Shown here: piece by piece, positions 24,698 to 36,928 of the stretch
How the letters are laid out: every line of letters starts with the position of its first letter
How positions within the stretch are numbered: position 1 is the stretch's first letter
Origin: Hyalella azteca
Lineage: Eukaryota; Arthropoda; Malacostraca; Amphipoda; Hyalellidae
Length of the DNA stretch: 64,000 nucleotides
Reading direction: 5' to 3'
NCBI RefSeq assembly: GCF_000764305.2
Contig: NW_025930751.1
Span: forward strand, 248,001-312,000
Made by a program: the position numbers and the translations under genes
The notes under the pieces: model-generated
Told to the model about the DNA's origin: nothing
What the model saw: only the letters and a program-made list of their open reading frames with translations
Database searches by the model: none

Positions 24698-24747
24698 TGA
24701 GGCACTTGACTCTCGTGTGTTGCCCCTAGTGTAAACGGGCCTTTAGA

Positions 24748-25930
24748 CGCATTCTTCTTGAGTAGAAAATTTTAGTTGGACTCCAGTAAACGATTCTGTA
24801 GAACACAAAATACGTCAATACGTGCAGCTAACACTCACACGCTAACAAAACAATAAACAATATAGATTGACTAGTTTCAATAGTATAGTCAAAATCGAAT
24901 AGTTTAGTTAATAATATTTCACCGAAACATTTCAATATGTAAATAAAATTATGGAGTGAGTTCATGATTAACATTATGAGGCTATGTTATATCTATAGAG
25001 TTATAACTACAATGAATTGCTAAATATCAAACAGAAAGGTTCTGTTCATCAGCTGTATTACAGTGTTGTACGACCGATTGGATAATGTATGTGGCGCGTT
25101 CCACACATAGGGTTCGTAAGCTCAAATGTACATATCTGGCGTGTTGCCGTGTTCAAAAATACTATTCAATAATAATTCAAACAACCAGTATGCATTAATC
25201 AATAACCAAAATAACTCCTAAAACACTCCCAAACAAGCAGATAATTTTTTTATTCTATATGGAGTCTGTTTTATCAGCCGTAGTGCCGAATGAAAAAAGG
25301 TTTTGCGGGGCAGATACATACATCGCTACATCCCAGTTGAGCACGGCGTGCACTGCAGTGTGACTGTGTGAGACGCAATTTCATTGTTTGTTGCTGCTGA
25401 GCCAATCTAGAACATGTTTTGAATGTGTCTGACGCCGCTGTAGCTTCGCCACATTTATAGGAAGTTATCAATATAACATTTTTTAAAGGCGACGCTACAG
25501 GACTAGGGTCAATTTACTTGTGATGGAAAGTTAGGCCATGCAGAAGGCGTTAGCTGCCTTGTGCTGGAAGGGAAAGGGGGTAAGGTTGAAGTATATAAGC
25601 TGATTCAGGCCAGACGGGATCGAGCGCTTCACAGCTATTGAGGCTCTAGGCTTAGCTGAGTTACTTCGTCCGTCAGGTTTCCCTGGCATGGGCTCATGAG
25701 GACATGTCAAGGCTCGGTGGATGGAGGTCATTTAAGTTTAAAGTCATCCTTTGGCTTAACTAGCAACTGTACATATGATATGATCGACAGAGAGGAAGAG
25801 GCCCTTCCGGAAGCCACTGGAGTAAGTTTGGTCGCAGCTGCCAGGCAACATCTCCAGGCAATGGTAGAAGAGCTTCGCCGAGGGTCCGTTGGGCAAAAGT
25901 CACCGCCAGTCATTGTTTTTCAGTATTAAG
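24748..25930. other. Spacer, nothing recognised
   Basis: Mostly AT-rich to about 25270, then mixed composition. A 77-codon plus frame at 25696-25929 has no recognisable domain. It sits directly upstream of the LINE and could be decayed LINE sequence. Confidence 0.35.
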
Positions 25931-27190
25931 CGCTATGCAGAAAAGACGTCTCGGAAGCGCGCAAACGTTTCAACTTTGCGAAAAGAGACTATGTTAACCC
26001 TCTACCGCCTGAAATGAGTAATCAGATCAATATTATCACACAAGCCTTGACGAAAAGGATACGTTGCTAGTGAGCGCAAAATGACTTGCACCGAAGGTCG
26101 CAGCCACGGACGACATCTTTAAAATGGTCACTTTTGCGTATAAACGTCCTCAGGTGTTACACTCACTAGTTTACTTATAATATGAGTTGAAAGTTATATG
26201 TTCCCGGAGAGTGACGTACGGCGGTAGAGGGTTGAACTTCGCGAATTAGTGAGTGCAGCGAGCATTTCGGACTGTATTACGGACATGAATGTGGCGGAGT
26301 CGTGGTCATTCATCAAGATCATGGTTATGTCTGCAGTTGACGCACGTGTACCTAAGATAAAGCTCGGTGGAGTCATAAAAACACAGTGGATGAGCAATAT
26401 GGTTAAAGCAAAGCTAAAGGTAAAGAAAGAATCCTACAAGCGTTATCTACGGACTCGTAGGAATGCTGAGTATAACCTGTACGCAAGAGCTCGAAATCAA
26501 GCTAAAAAAGCTTGTCGCTCCGCAGAGAAAAACGTTGAAAAATATATTGCCAGAAACTCCAAAAATAACCCGAAAGCCTTCTTTTTGTATGCTAAATCAA
26601 AGCGTAAAACAAGGTATGGTATTGCTGATTTGAATGTAAATCAACGTAAGATATCTTCTGAGGAGGGCAAGGCAAATGTTCTAAATCAGTTCTTTAGCAG
26701 CCTCTTCACAGATGAGGACTTGAACACTATTCCAGCTATTGAGGAGCGACCAGTGGGCTCGAAGCTAGCTAATTCTGAGATACACGAAGAGGAGACTCTC
26801 ATGCGCCTGGTTTCCCTGAATCCCAACAAGTCATCTGGATCAGACGGTTTCCACAATAGTAGATTACTTAACGAATTAGCAACCGTCCAGGCCGGCCCAT
26901 TAACAGTATTATTTCAAAAAACCTTAGTCGAAGGGTCTGTGCCGGCCGACTAGAAAGAAGCCCAAGTGACACCCTTGTTCAGAAAAGGTGACAGAAGTAA
27001 CCCCGGTAACTACCATCCTGTCAGTCTCATAAGTGTTGTGTGTAAGGTGATTGAATCGGTTGTGAGGAATAAGATTATCGATCACTTAACTGTTAACCAT
27101 CTTCTATCAGATTGTGAGCATGGCTTTATTGCTGGCAGATCATGTGTTGGGAAAATTTCCCAACCTGACTTCTCAACAAAAGATGAAGAA
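25931..27190 (+). pseudogene. LINE (CR1/jockey-like), linker and N-terminal RT part, interrupted
   Basis: Frame 26249-26953 reads as the linker and palm-entry region of a non-LTR reverse transcriptase: FFLYAKSKRKTRYGIADL, NQFFSSLFTDED and NPNKSSGSDGFH. An in-frame TAG at 26951-26953 replaces the Trp expected in AD-W-KEAQVTP. It continues with VTPLFRKGDRSNPGNYHPVS and FIAGRSCV. A 234-bp MITE splits the upstream end (25998-26231). After about 27150 the LINE sequence stops; the matching downstream half restarts at 28790. Confidence 0.87.
25998..26231. mobile_element. piggyBac-type MITE inserted in the LINE
   Basis: CCCTCTACCGCC at 25998 and GGCGGTAGAGGG ending at 26231 are perfect 12-bp inverted ends. 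The left flank is TTAA (25994-25997) and the right flank TTGA (26232-26235), so one target copy appears mutated. The LINE reading resumes on the far side (LRELVSAASISDC). No coding capacity. The CCC ends and TTAA target match the full piggyBac element at 12609-15052, but the end sequences differ enough to be another family. Confidence 0.82.
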
Positions 27191-27204
27191 CCAGAACTTT
27201 CTTG

Positions 27205-27356
27205 TTCGGCAGGAGCGGCTCACTTTCTGTGTGCCTACAGCCAGCGAAGCGGACGCTAAACTTATACTCTCCACTTTTGATTCGGCAGGAGCGGCTCACT
27301 TTCTGTGTGCCTACAGCCAGCGAAGCGGACGCTAAACTTATACTCTCCACTTTTGA
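27205..27356. repeat. Exact 76-bp tandem duplication
   Basis: TTCGGCAGGAGCGGCTCACT begins at 27205 and again at 27281; the two 76-bp copies are identical. Fifty-five bases further on comes a Nextera adapter sequence, so the duplication may be an assembly product rather than biology. Confidence 0.9.
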
Positions 27357-27410
27357 TATGCTGCTGCTGTATAATCACGTACAGGGGGGTTTGAGGTCAA
27401 AGTTTTCACT

Positions 27411-27432
27411 CTGTCTCTTATACACATCTAGN
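27411..27432. other. Nextera mosaic-end adapter remnant plus N
   Basis: CTGTCTCTTATACACATCT (27411-27429) is the Tn5/Nextera mosaic-end adapter in its read-through orientation, followed by AGN. It is library sequence, so the join between 27410 and 27433 is unreliable. Confidence 0.95.
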
Positions 27433-27862
27433 GTTAGTTATTGGAGAAATGTTAGACTGGCTATTTCTTCTTTTCTGACAAAAAAGTTTGCTAATTTTGA
27501 GAAAATTCCAATACGGGAATTTTTGAGTGCCATTATGTCGATTTTAAAAATTTACGGCTTTTTAGGTGTATTTTTGCAATTCTTTACGTCAGGCACAAAT
27601 CGAAAAATAAAATTCTATGTCTGAAGGGCCTTGAAATATATTCTTGTTTGCATGTGTAAGCTTGATATTTAGTAACTAATACTGCAGTGGATTTTCCAAC
27701 TAGTTCGCGAGTTCGAATTTGTTTAAATGTTTAAAAATTTAATAAACGATCATCACAACGGATTTCAATGTTCTCAAATTCGTATGCAGACAAATACCAC
27801 CCCCTCCCCCTCCCTTCTGTTATCCTCTCTCACTCCTTCCCCCGGAAAAAGAACAAAAAAAA

Positions 27863-27898
<36 letters not shown>

Positions 27899-28789
27899 TA
27901 GCGGCTGATCTGGTTTATATAAACTGAGCCGTAGCTCGCATAAGAAAATTAACGAGAGTTCATAAAGCGCGGTCACTAAAGTTCCTTACCTACCTTAACT
28001 TTGTCGCCATAGTTGCCCGATTTATTTGCTATTAAACTTATTTATTTTCTTGTGTACAACCTTTGCTTAATTCATTTTTTATTTGGGGTGCATGCTTTTA
28101 TCACTTCTATGTTTGATCACTTTGGCCAGCCAGCTAAACTCTATTGACCGACCTCTTAAATAACCCGATGCGGTACTTGCGCTCTATTGTATGCAAGTCT
28201 TAATTAAATTTAGGAAGTATCCTTGATGAATTGGATGCGCGCTTTCAAATTTGTAACCTTAAAAACTTACTCTTTACTGAACTTAAATGGCCAAAGAGTT
28301 CAATGCTCCTTCTTATGGTGACGTTTATTAATTTGGAACTATTGTATATTAAACCAGCTTATGCACAATCGCTGTAAAGCATCTAAATTCCACTCTGAAA
28401 GCACAGCTCTACCTGTGCACTTATTTTTCATTAAATAGGGTGAGCATTTCTCCAGTTATCTATGAATTGTGCGATACTGAGATTACTTAAAGCGAAGTTG
28501 TCGTTCCGGTGTTGTTAACTTTGTTCATTTCCATACCCAGTATCCCAACTTGTAAAACTTCATACGTCGGCCTCCCTACTGCTCGCCTGGACCTTTAATT
28601 CTTTCTTGAATACTGGAAGCAAGGACGCTAATTTGGGACTGGCTTCTTTGAGAGAAATTAAATAAATCTAATAGATATTCAAATTTGTCTTAGTCCTTGA
28701 TAGCGGTTTAACTAAGAAATTTCTGGAAGAGGATTTCCTCCTGCGTTGGGAAACTTACCAACACATGCACCACAAATCTCCTGTCTACC
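27433..28789. other. Segment between the two halves of the LINE
   Basis: About 1.35 kb, AT-rich, with an A-run at 27865-27895 preceded by a C/T-rich stretch. No coding frame is recognised. It follows the adapter junction, so it may not truly belong between the LINE halves. Confidence 0.5.
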
Positions 28790-30075
28790 TTGAATAATTT
28801 GACTCGCCTGCTGGATGCAGTGTACCTCGTCGATTTTGCCAAGGCATTTGTTAGTGTTCCGCATGAGCGACTGTGGCGCAAAGTGAATTCTTTGGGAATA
28901 GAACGAAATGTACTCCAATGGATCAGGGATTTCCTAGCAGGCAGAAGACAATGTGTCAGCATTAACGGAACCGTATCTGACTGGGCAACTGTACGCAGTG
29001 GCGTCCCGCAAGGAAGCGTTCTTGCGCCTGTTATGTTAGTCGCTTATATAAACGACCTACCAGAAGTAGTGTCAAGCGTGTGCTCCATGTATGCCGATGA
29101 CACAAAAGTTAATAATACAGTTAGGGATGCGTCAAATAAAATGCAACTGCAAAATGGTCTCGATAGTTTAGTTGCCTGGGCTGATGAGTGACAGCTGCGT
29201 TTCAATGCTGATAAGTGTAAAGTACTTCACCTCGGCAAGAACAATGAACAGCAAGCTTACAGTATGAGAAAACTTGGTTACAACGAATGGGTTATGATTG
29301 AGAAGTCTTGCGTGGAAAAAGATCTTGGAGTTTGTGTCGACAAGGAGCTAAAATTTTTTAGGCATACTGAAACGCAAGTTGATAAATCCAATAAACTGCT
29401 TGGACTGATCAGGCACTCCTACGAGTACCTAGATGTAGAAATGGTGAAGCTGTTGTTCACCTCTGTCGTGAGCCCGAACCTAGAGTTTGGAAACATTGTG
29501 TGGTCACCGATACTTGAAAAGGACAAAATTTCAGTAGAGAGTGTTCAAAAACGTGCAACATGGATAATTCCAGGCTTAAAGGGCAAGTCTTATGAAGGAG
29601 GATTGAAGATTATGAAGCTTCTCAGTCTCCCTTGTCGTCGCCTGCGTGGTGACCTTATTGAAGTATACAAGTATACTCATGGTTTGCACAAGGTCCCAGA
29701 AGGATTACTAGAATTTGAAACTAGAACCAACACCAGGGGCCACAGCTATAAACTAAAAAACTGCGGTGCAACACATCCATGCGACAACAGTTCTTCTCGC
29801 TTCGAGTCACCGACATGTGGAACAGCCTCCCGGAAGATACTGTTGACGCCCCCCTGCAGTATGAATGCGTTCAAGACGAGGCCATGCAGCATATATATAT
29901 TTAGTCTTGAAATGCCTCGTATCTTACGGAACAACTGAAATCTAGAAACCATTTTAAACCTACCGTCTGTTGAAAGATTTGATCAAAAGGCCAGTCTTTT
30001 AGATCTGCGAACCAGTCAAGAAAAGTACAAGAATCGGCGACAGGCCCATTCTTCAATGCCGACGATACTATACTA
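28790..30075 (+). pseudogene. LINE RT catalytic and C-terminal part
   Basis: Frame 28790-29191 carries the palm: VDFAKAFVSVPHERLW (the usual second Asp of DFAKAFDSVPH is Val), SGVPQGSVLAPVM and the intact YADD box (SMYADDTK). TGA at 29189-29191 interrupts it where Trp is usual (ADE-W-QLRFN). Frame 29264-29938 gives the C-terminal part ([34 protein letters not shown]), with a frameshift near 29758. The 3' UTR (GAATCGGCGACAGGCC) runs to about 30075. It is homologous to the copies at 18309 and 59352. Confidence 0.9.
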
Positions 30076-30671
30076 TCTCAGTATTAACTGAATAAATGGA
30101 TGTTAATTAACTAGATACTGGCTTTTCATGACAAAACGAAAAAAACATTCATGAATAAAGAAATAAAAATAATTGGCCTCGAAAGGGTGATGTCACGGCA
30201 CCGAATAGCGAGATGCATAATTGTGGGATCGGCCGCTATATTTGTTGCATGGCTCTAGCTTTCGCCAACGTTTGCAATCTACTGCGCTAGTCTCTTTTTG
30301 AAGTTTTTGATTGAAGATGGGACGCTAATACGCTGTTGTTAGACACTAGAAATTATACACTAGGAAAACTAGACAATTGAATGTGTTTCTTTATTTTACC
30401 AGCCGTGAATGCCGTGTATATCGTATCAGTTTACGTATCGTACTGATTTACGTATCGCTTATCAGTTTACCAGCCGAGAATATTTATGTTATACGATACT
30501 ATACATTTACCAGGAACAAAATCTGTAACTTGCCACTAGATAAGCTTCATAAGTAAAAATAAAATGTGATAATATTAACAGATCAGATTACACTGTCATG
30601 ATCCATTATAGGTAGGTACCTACTCACCTTAGCATCAATGACTGCGTGTTGCAGTTGGCTGGTTTGTGGAT

Positions 30672-31368
30672 GTTTATTCTTTATTCTATTCTTTATTCTT
30701 TATTCACACAGGAGCATACAAAAAAATTTCATAACAAGAAATCGACAAAAATTTGGAGAAAAAAAAATACAAAATGCTTCCATGCGAATGCCCATATAAG
30801 CTAGAAAGCTTCACAGGCGACATTAGCGATATTATACAATCACATGGAATGCCATAAGCAGGTCTTGGACTAGATAAAATATTGCCATAGTCGTGTTAGT
30901 GCCCTTACGGAAACCAAATTGATCATCAGATATTAGCGAAAATTTGTCAAGAAAATTTGTAAGTCGGCAGTGTAGAATTTTTTCGAAAATCTTATTAAGA
31001 AAAAGTAGAGTAGATATGGGGCGATAGTTGCACACGTTATTAGAGTTGCCGGATTTGAAAACTGGTATGACACGGGCACGTTTTAGGACATCAGGGTAGA
31101 TTCCAGTAGACATACACAAATTAAAAATATGGGCTAAAACAGGTGCTATGATATCAGCAACTTCAAATAATATTCTTGGCTGAATTTCATCAATATGAAG
31201 CTTCTTGCCTTTACATAGTCGCAGCAAACTTTTTATTTCTGATGCAGAAGTAGGAGTAGGAATGTATATCTCCTGCACCCATCCATCCATCCACAAATTG
31301 CTTAAAAGCTTCAAGCGTCTTGTTTGCCTTGAATCCCTGCAAGGTGCATTGCTGACACAAAACACCAA
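30672..31368 (-). pseudogene. Second LINE family: RT fragment with T/A-rich tail
   Basis: The minus-strand frame 31368-30832 contains RVIPVFKSGN, NYRPISTLLFLNKIFEKIL and DDQFGFRKGTNTTMA, the RT fingers/palm motifs of a jockey-type element. It stops before the catalytic FADD/YADD region. In the same orientation it is followed directly by a 3' end with a GAATAAAGAATAAAGAATAG-like tail (about 30672-30705), so the middle of the element is deleted. Its sequence is clearly distinct from the LINE at 28790. Confidence 0.83.
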
Positions 31369-31435
31369 ATATTTCAGTAAATCACCGTGTGAAACGGGAA
31401 GCAGGCTTGCAAAATCTGCGGGGAACGCAGCTTGA

Positions 31436-33291
31436 CAGGCGTCTCAATTTGCACACTACCGCTTTGCCGGCACTTCCTAGGGATCAACATCGTTAATGTC
31501 GAACAATTTTCCTAAATACCGGTCTCCTGTCGAAGGAAGGAGTTTTTAAAAATAGCTTAATCCTTTCTGAAATGCTCTTTCCTTCACCATTGCCACCAAA
31601 ACATCCAAACTTTTAGGAAGGAAAGAAGGTAAGGCGCGAGTGTACAGGAAACATGGCGCCGTAGCAACGCGGGAGCGTGGCGAGCCCGATAGTAAAATAC
31701 CAATGACAACGAATGAAACTGTTGAATAGCAAGTCTTATGAATAATTCGTCGTCTAATAAATAAATAATACAATTAACAATTATGGAAATAATTACAGAG
31801 GAACCTATTCGAAATACCTAGATCATATCTAACCTGCTGCGAGGAGGAACGGCCTAAAGATAATGACTAATTGAAGGTGCTTGTACATATGGATATTTAT
31901 TTGGGATAATGCAGACAGACGGCTAGTAAATCTGGCTGGTGTCGGTCGCTTGGTGACTATCCGGCAATAAGCCTGTACGGGCTGTACACACGATGAGAGT
32001 AGAAGGTGCCGCTATCTTCTTGTAATCTCGTAACTCGTTCGCGTCACTTCGCGCCCGCCAGTGCGTCGTTAGAAGCCGTCGAGTGAGGTTTAAGAAGATG
32101 GATAGTGGGAAAACCTTCAACAACTCGAGTCTGTACGTCGTTTTTATACTCTTTTATTCTAACCTTTGAAAATGCAACGTCGGGAACAACTAAACCCTGA
32201 CTAATAAGGTCTACTTCCAGTTTCAAAATACTCGTTTCTCTCTTCATTTTGTTAGAGTAACCGTCATGACAAACATTCCACTTTAATTCATATTTTTTGG
32301 AATATTTCAAAGAATAATTGAATATCGTCTGGAATCCATTTTGTTGGATTCCTCTTAGAAACATTATCGTTCAAATAAGCCATGATTCACTTGACCTAAG
32401 ATACTTCACAAGAGCGGCACAGATACTCTCACCATGGCTACATCAGCGCTACTGCCACTTCTCCAGCGCAGAAATCAACACATCGTTGTCCCTCTCGGCC
32501 GCGTCTCGGGCACTTGCCGGCGCATGCCTCTGAAGCGGCTGAACCCCCCTCCCAATACACGAGGCTAGTACCGTGCACAGTTCAAGCGGTGGATGAACTA
32601 GCGGCTAGTACTATCCCTGTGTACAGGCACCTTAAGGACTTGAGGTAAAAACTATGTAAACTTTCTAAGCGGATTTGCCAAGCTGGAGGGAAGGTATACT
32701 GTAATTCCTTAAAATGATAAAAATTGAACTTTTGGTGTAATTTAAGGTGATTGAAACGTCTTTCTTGATGAAATAAGCAAACAAATATACTGCGCTTGAA
32801 TCTATGTCAGTGTTATTTTAGTGCAGGAAACAGTGGGGTGTAATTATTCTAATTATATCATCACATCACATTCTATACATTATTCCAGCCATCAAATACA
32901 TTTTTGCATATACACAAAAAGAGGCTCCACAAAGTCCTGCGTTTTTTTAGCACTATGGAGTAAAGTTTTTTTTTTCTATCTAATATTGAGATGCATTGCT
33001 TTGTAGCTACATACGTTCGCAAATACATTCTAAGTCACGTCGTAAACGAGCACATTGTAATGGGCGTGAGCTTGTGAAAGAAGGAAATGAATGATGTTAT
33101 GACGAAACGCTTTATGTTGTTGGTGAATGGTCATCACACCCGTGGCTGTTAATATGCATGGTCATTACTTCTATTGATATGGGATGAAGATATAAATATC
33201 TGAAAAATAATTATAGTCATGACTGTGATTGATTTGAAGCGTTCTATTCAGGGCTGAGTGGTGCCCAAAATTGGTAGTGAATGTCTGCACT
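31436..33291. other. Spacer before the hAT element
   Basis: No gene recognised. A 106-codon minus frame (32364-32044; EVDLISQGLVVPDVAFSKV) is somewhat protein-like but has no flanking support; it could be a decayed transposon or retrotransposon piece. Confidence 0.35.
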
Positions 33292-33299
33292 CCCTAGGC

Positions 33300-35328
33300 C
33301 AGTGGTTTCCAAAGTGACCGATACCGCCTCCCTGTGGGCGGTGGAAAGATCTGGGGGAGGGACGGTGGGGAAGAAATGGGCGGTAGGGGGGCGGCAGTCC
33401 GAAGTCAGAAGATCAAACGTTTGTTTGACGATACCCCTCAGGGGGGATTTCTGACGCGTGTCTGTGCTCGTCAGAAGTCCTATGGGATTTCGCGCTTCTA
33501 GGGGGATTGTTCCTGAGCGCCCCACACCACTGAGCTCGCAGTGTCTGACTGCAGGACTCATATGTGGGGTTAAGTTATTATGTTGGTAGGATTCCTTACA
33601 TTTCCCTTCTCTGTCTCTCTCGTGCGGGCGGCCGACGTCCCGTGTAAACGACCTCTTGTTCGAGTGTCTTAGTTTCTGTTGCTTTTCACCTGCCCATCCC
33701 TGTCACTTCGTCTCTTTGAGATGCTAACGCTGCTTCTTTCAAGCTAGCTTCAGCGGGCTGGACAGCTGAGACCTTCCGCCCCTTGTGGGTGATAATTAAT
33801 TTGAGACTGAATAATTGAGACCTTCCGCCTCGTTGGCGATGTTAACTTTTGACCTCCAGTGCGAAATAGCTTGATAGCTGCAGCGCTAGTAAACCATTCT
33901 ACTACTTACTACTGCACAACACGTGCAGCACACGACTCCGAGCGATGGGTTTTTCCACCCAGGTATGGGTTGTTTTGATCCTCTCTTGGGTTTACGTCTC
34001 GGACAACATTACGGAAGGACTCAAGGCCGGTCTCACGGCCAATTTAAAAATTCAATGATCAAGTAATATTTCCAAAACTAATGAACATAACTCGATGAAA
34101 CTTGGTCCACGTATTCATTACGACCTACAGGTGTTATTTAGCTCGCAATTTTTTTTTAATTTCGCCTTCATTTGGAGTTGTATGGAGGTACGGGCCCAAA
34201 TTCGCAGTGATCAAGGAATTTCTTCCAAACTACTGAACAGATATGAACGAAATTTTGATTATACATTCGCAACTACCGAACTGTGAGTTTTAGCTCATAA
34301 AAATTCTTAGATTTGGCCTTCGTTCGTAATTTTTTTCCATTTCACCTCCATTCGTGGTGATTTCAACAGCAATACGTGCTTAAATACGCAGTTATAAAGA
34401 AATTTATTCTAAACTACTGAATAGATTTGAACAAAAGTTAGTATATAATTACCTAACCTCAACAATGGTGATGTTTTGTTCGTGACAATTTTTGTCAATT
34501 TTGCCTTCGTTTGTGAGTTATACGGTTATACGTATACGGCTGTTGGTTAAACCGGCCGGTCGAAATGCCGGTCATTTCTCCGTATATCCATAGAACTCGC
34601 GAACGAAAGCAAAATAGAAAAAAATTGTCGTGAGCTAAACATCACCGTTGCTGAAGTTAGGTATTTATATACTAAGTTTCATTCATATCTGTTCAGTACT
34701 TTGGAAGACATTTCTTGATCACCGCGAATTTAAGCGACAAATTACATGGCTACACGGGCTGAATAAAGAAGCGTAAAATCACGAATGACGGTGAAATGAA
34801 AAAAAAATCTGGCAAACGAAGGCAAAATCGAAAATTTTTCACGAGCTAAATATCATCATTTGGAGTGTATATTAAAAATTACGTTCGAATTGGTTCTGTA
34901 GTTTGGAAGAAACTCTTTGATCACTACGAAATTGGGCCCGTATCGACATATAACTCACAGATGAAGGAGAAATTCTAAAAAAAATTACGAGCCAAGCATC
35001 ACCGTTAGGTCCTTATGAATACGTGTCCAAGTTTTATCGAGCTGCGTTCCTTAATTTGGGAGATTTTCTTCTGGCCGTAAATTTGTCCGAGACGTCCTGG
35101 GTTTCTAGTGCAGAAACAGTTAAAACTGCTAATAAATATGTTGGTTTACTAAATGGGGTTCTATTTGTGAAATACGCATTTGTGTTTACAATTCCTCTAT
35201 TAAATTGCAGCGTACTAAATATCAAGAAATATGCGTATGTTTTTATATGTGTCTGTGAGGGAGGGGGCGCTAGAAATTCACTGGGGAGCCAAAGGGGGCG
35301 CCAGCCTGAAAAAGTTTGGGAACCACTA
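33300..35328. mobile_element. Non-autonomous hAT element with exact 8-bp TSD
   Basis: CCCTAGGC occurs at 33292-33299 and 35329-35336. Between the copies the ends read CAGTGGTTTCCAAAGT (left) and AGTTTGGGAACCACTA (right), the classic hAT CAGTGGTTCCCAAA terminus. The 2,029-bp interior holds no transposase. It contains a large inverted array: three ~160-190-bp units on one strand (about 34010, 34195, 34380) face related units on the other (about 34675, 34880, 35000), sharing CTACTGAACAGATATGAA and its complement. Confidence 0.93.
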
Positions 35329-36391
35329 CCCTAGGCTAAAGGCAACACTGCTATTTTACCGATTCGCGGAATGCGAGACGCCGCGGCGAGTTATGGATCA
35401 GTCATTCACCATCGCTTCTGCGCCCCTTCAGTCAGCGTATGTAGCACTGTAGTCGAAAATAGTTTCTTTGAGTGGGTCGTTGAGTTTAATTCAATTCCTT
35501 ATAATCGAGTACATTTGATTTTCCATTTACATTTTACTGATATACTTTTTTCTGGAATTTGACAGGGCAATTTTGGAAATGTATCAATTTATGGTTCCAG
35601 AATTACCCCCTGCCCCTGGGGGTAATTCTGGGGGGTCACGGCTCACGCTCACGGCTCACCCAGTGACCACTGGCCAGTGTCGCTGCTAACTGCTTTTTAG
35701 TGTTAAGTGTTAACTTCACCGTTTCATACTGCTTAAATATATATATATTAACATAGCACGGTCAACATTGAAGACAGGAACTGACATAGTGATAGTGGCA
35801 ATTTATTGTGAAGTTTTAGTGTATATAAATTAATAAAAATTATTTACAATTTTAAATGCAATCTTACATCAATACTTTTAATAGCCACGCCTATTGTCTC
35901 ACACTCGCAGTCACAGGCCACAGCTCTGAGCTCTCAGACTCGCAACGTTTGTTACAGTTTGTTAAAAAAAAAATTAAAAAAAAAATTAAAATGACAGCAG
36001 TTTGTTAAAATTTATTCGTTATTAAAATTGCAGCCAGGGCAGGCCCGGCAGGGCCCAGGTCATAAGTAAAAAAGTACCATGTTAGGGCCTATGTAATATG
36101 TATGAGTAGTAGCAGGGTGTGTACTACTGGTCATAGAAAACCTCTAAACCTGGAAAGTCATGGAATTTCATTTCAGGTTAGGTATGGAAAGTCATGCCTG
36201 TTATGGAATTTGCAAATAATGAAGAAAAAAGGAAGCATTTTTCTGTGCTGTGTGTGTTAACAGTTAACCCATTAATGTCAAGCGTTTAGATTTAGAACCA
36301 GCACAGAAAAATGGATTCATAAAAAATTGTAACTTTGTAAGGTCAAATAAATATAGAAGTGGATGCATAGGTTTGATACACTTTAAAGTTC

Positions 36392-36435
36392 TGATGAGCA
36401 CAGACGCCTTTCAGAAGTCCCCCTGAGGGGTTAGG
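36392..36435 (-). repeat. Fragment related to the left end of the hAT element
   Basis: GATGAGCACAGACGCCTTTC followed by AGAAGTCCCCCTGAGGGG is closely similar to the reverse complement of about 33427-33480 in the hAT element. No ends or target duplication are seen around it. Confidence 0.6.
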
Positions 36436-36862
36436 CTGACTAGGTCATAGTGGGCATTAGTGGCAAACCAGGCAAAGCAGAGAGTTTTTTTAGACTCTCC
36501 CTCAAGTTCATTTTTGAGTCCTATAAGTAGACCAGTAAAGTATCATCACTATCATGGATACCAGCATCATCATACATAAGATATTGGTTTAAGTCTTGAG
36601 TAAATGAGGAAATTAAAAATGAACTGATTCTAAAAATTCTCTGGTTTGTCACTATGGACTAGGTAGCTCATGACGATTAACTAGTTTCACTAGTAAGTAG
36701 ACCAGGCCCCAGGGGTTAGATACAAGTAAACATTTTCATGTAACAATGCGCTGAATGCGGCAATGCCTAATATCTTTGTAACAGTTAAATTATTTAATTT
36801 ATCCTGGTCAGTCAATTGTATGCAATAAACTTAACTTTGAAATAATACAGAAATATGAACTG

Positions 36863-36928
36863 AAACAGGAAGGCACTGTCAGTTAAACAGGAAGGCACTG
36901 TCAGTTAAACAGGAAGGCACTGTCGCAT
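36863..36928. repeat. 22-bp tandem repeat, 3 copies
   Basis: Three consecutive 22-bp copies of AAACAGGAAGGCACTGTC plus AGTT begin at about 36863, 36885 and 36907. Confidence 0.85.

Larger units (their letters stand above)
22902..24738. mobile_element. TIR-flanked element containing the scaffold gap
   Basis: CCGTTTACACTAGTGGCAAC at 22902-22921 is matched in inverted orientation by GTTGCCCCTAGTGTAAACGG at 24719-24738 (one mismatch in 20). Flanks share CTCTAG/CTTTAG, a possible imperfect target duplication. A partial internal copy of the end (CACTAGTTGCCAC) occurs near 23022. The interior includes GACGAGACGAGAC runs near 23510 and 23590 and the N block. No transposase is visible, so it is non-autonomous or its gene lies in the gap. 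The superfamily is uncertain, possibly hAT. Confidence 0.6.

Noticed and set aside
27727..27927. Poly-Lys frame
   Set aside because: Translation of an A-run.
32044..32364. 106-codon minus frame
   Set aside because: Protein-like composition but no recognised domain, splice context or flanking exons.
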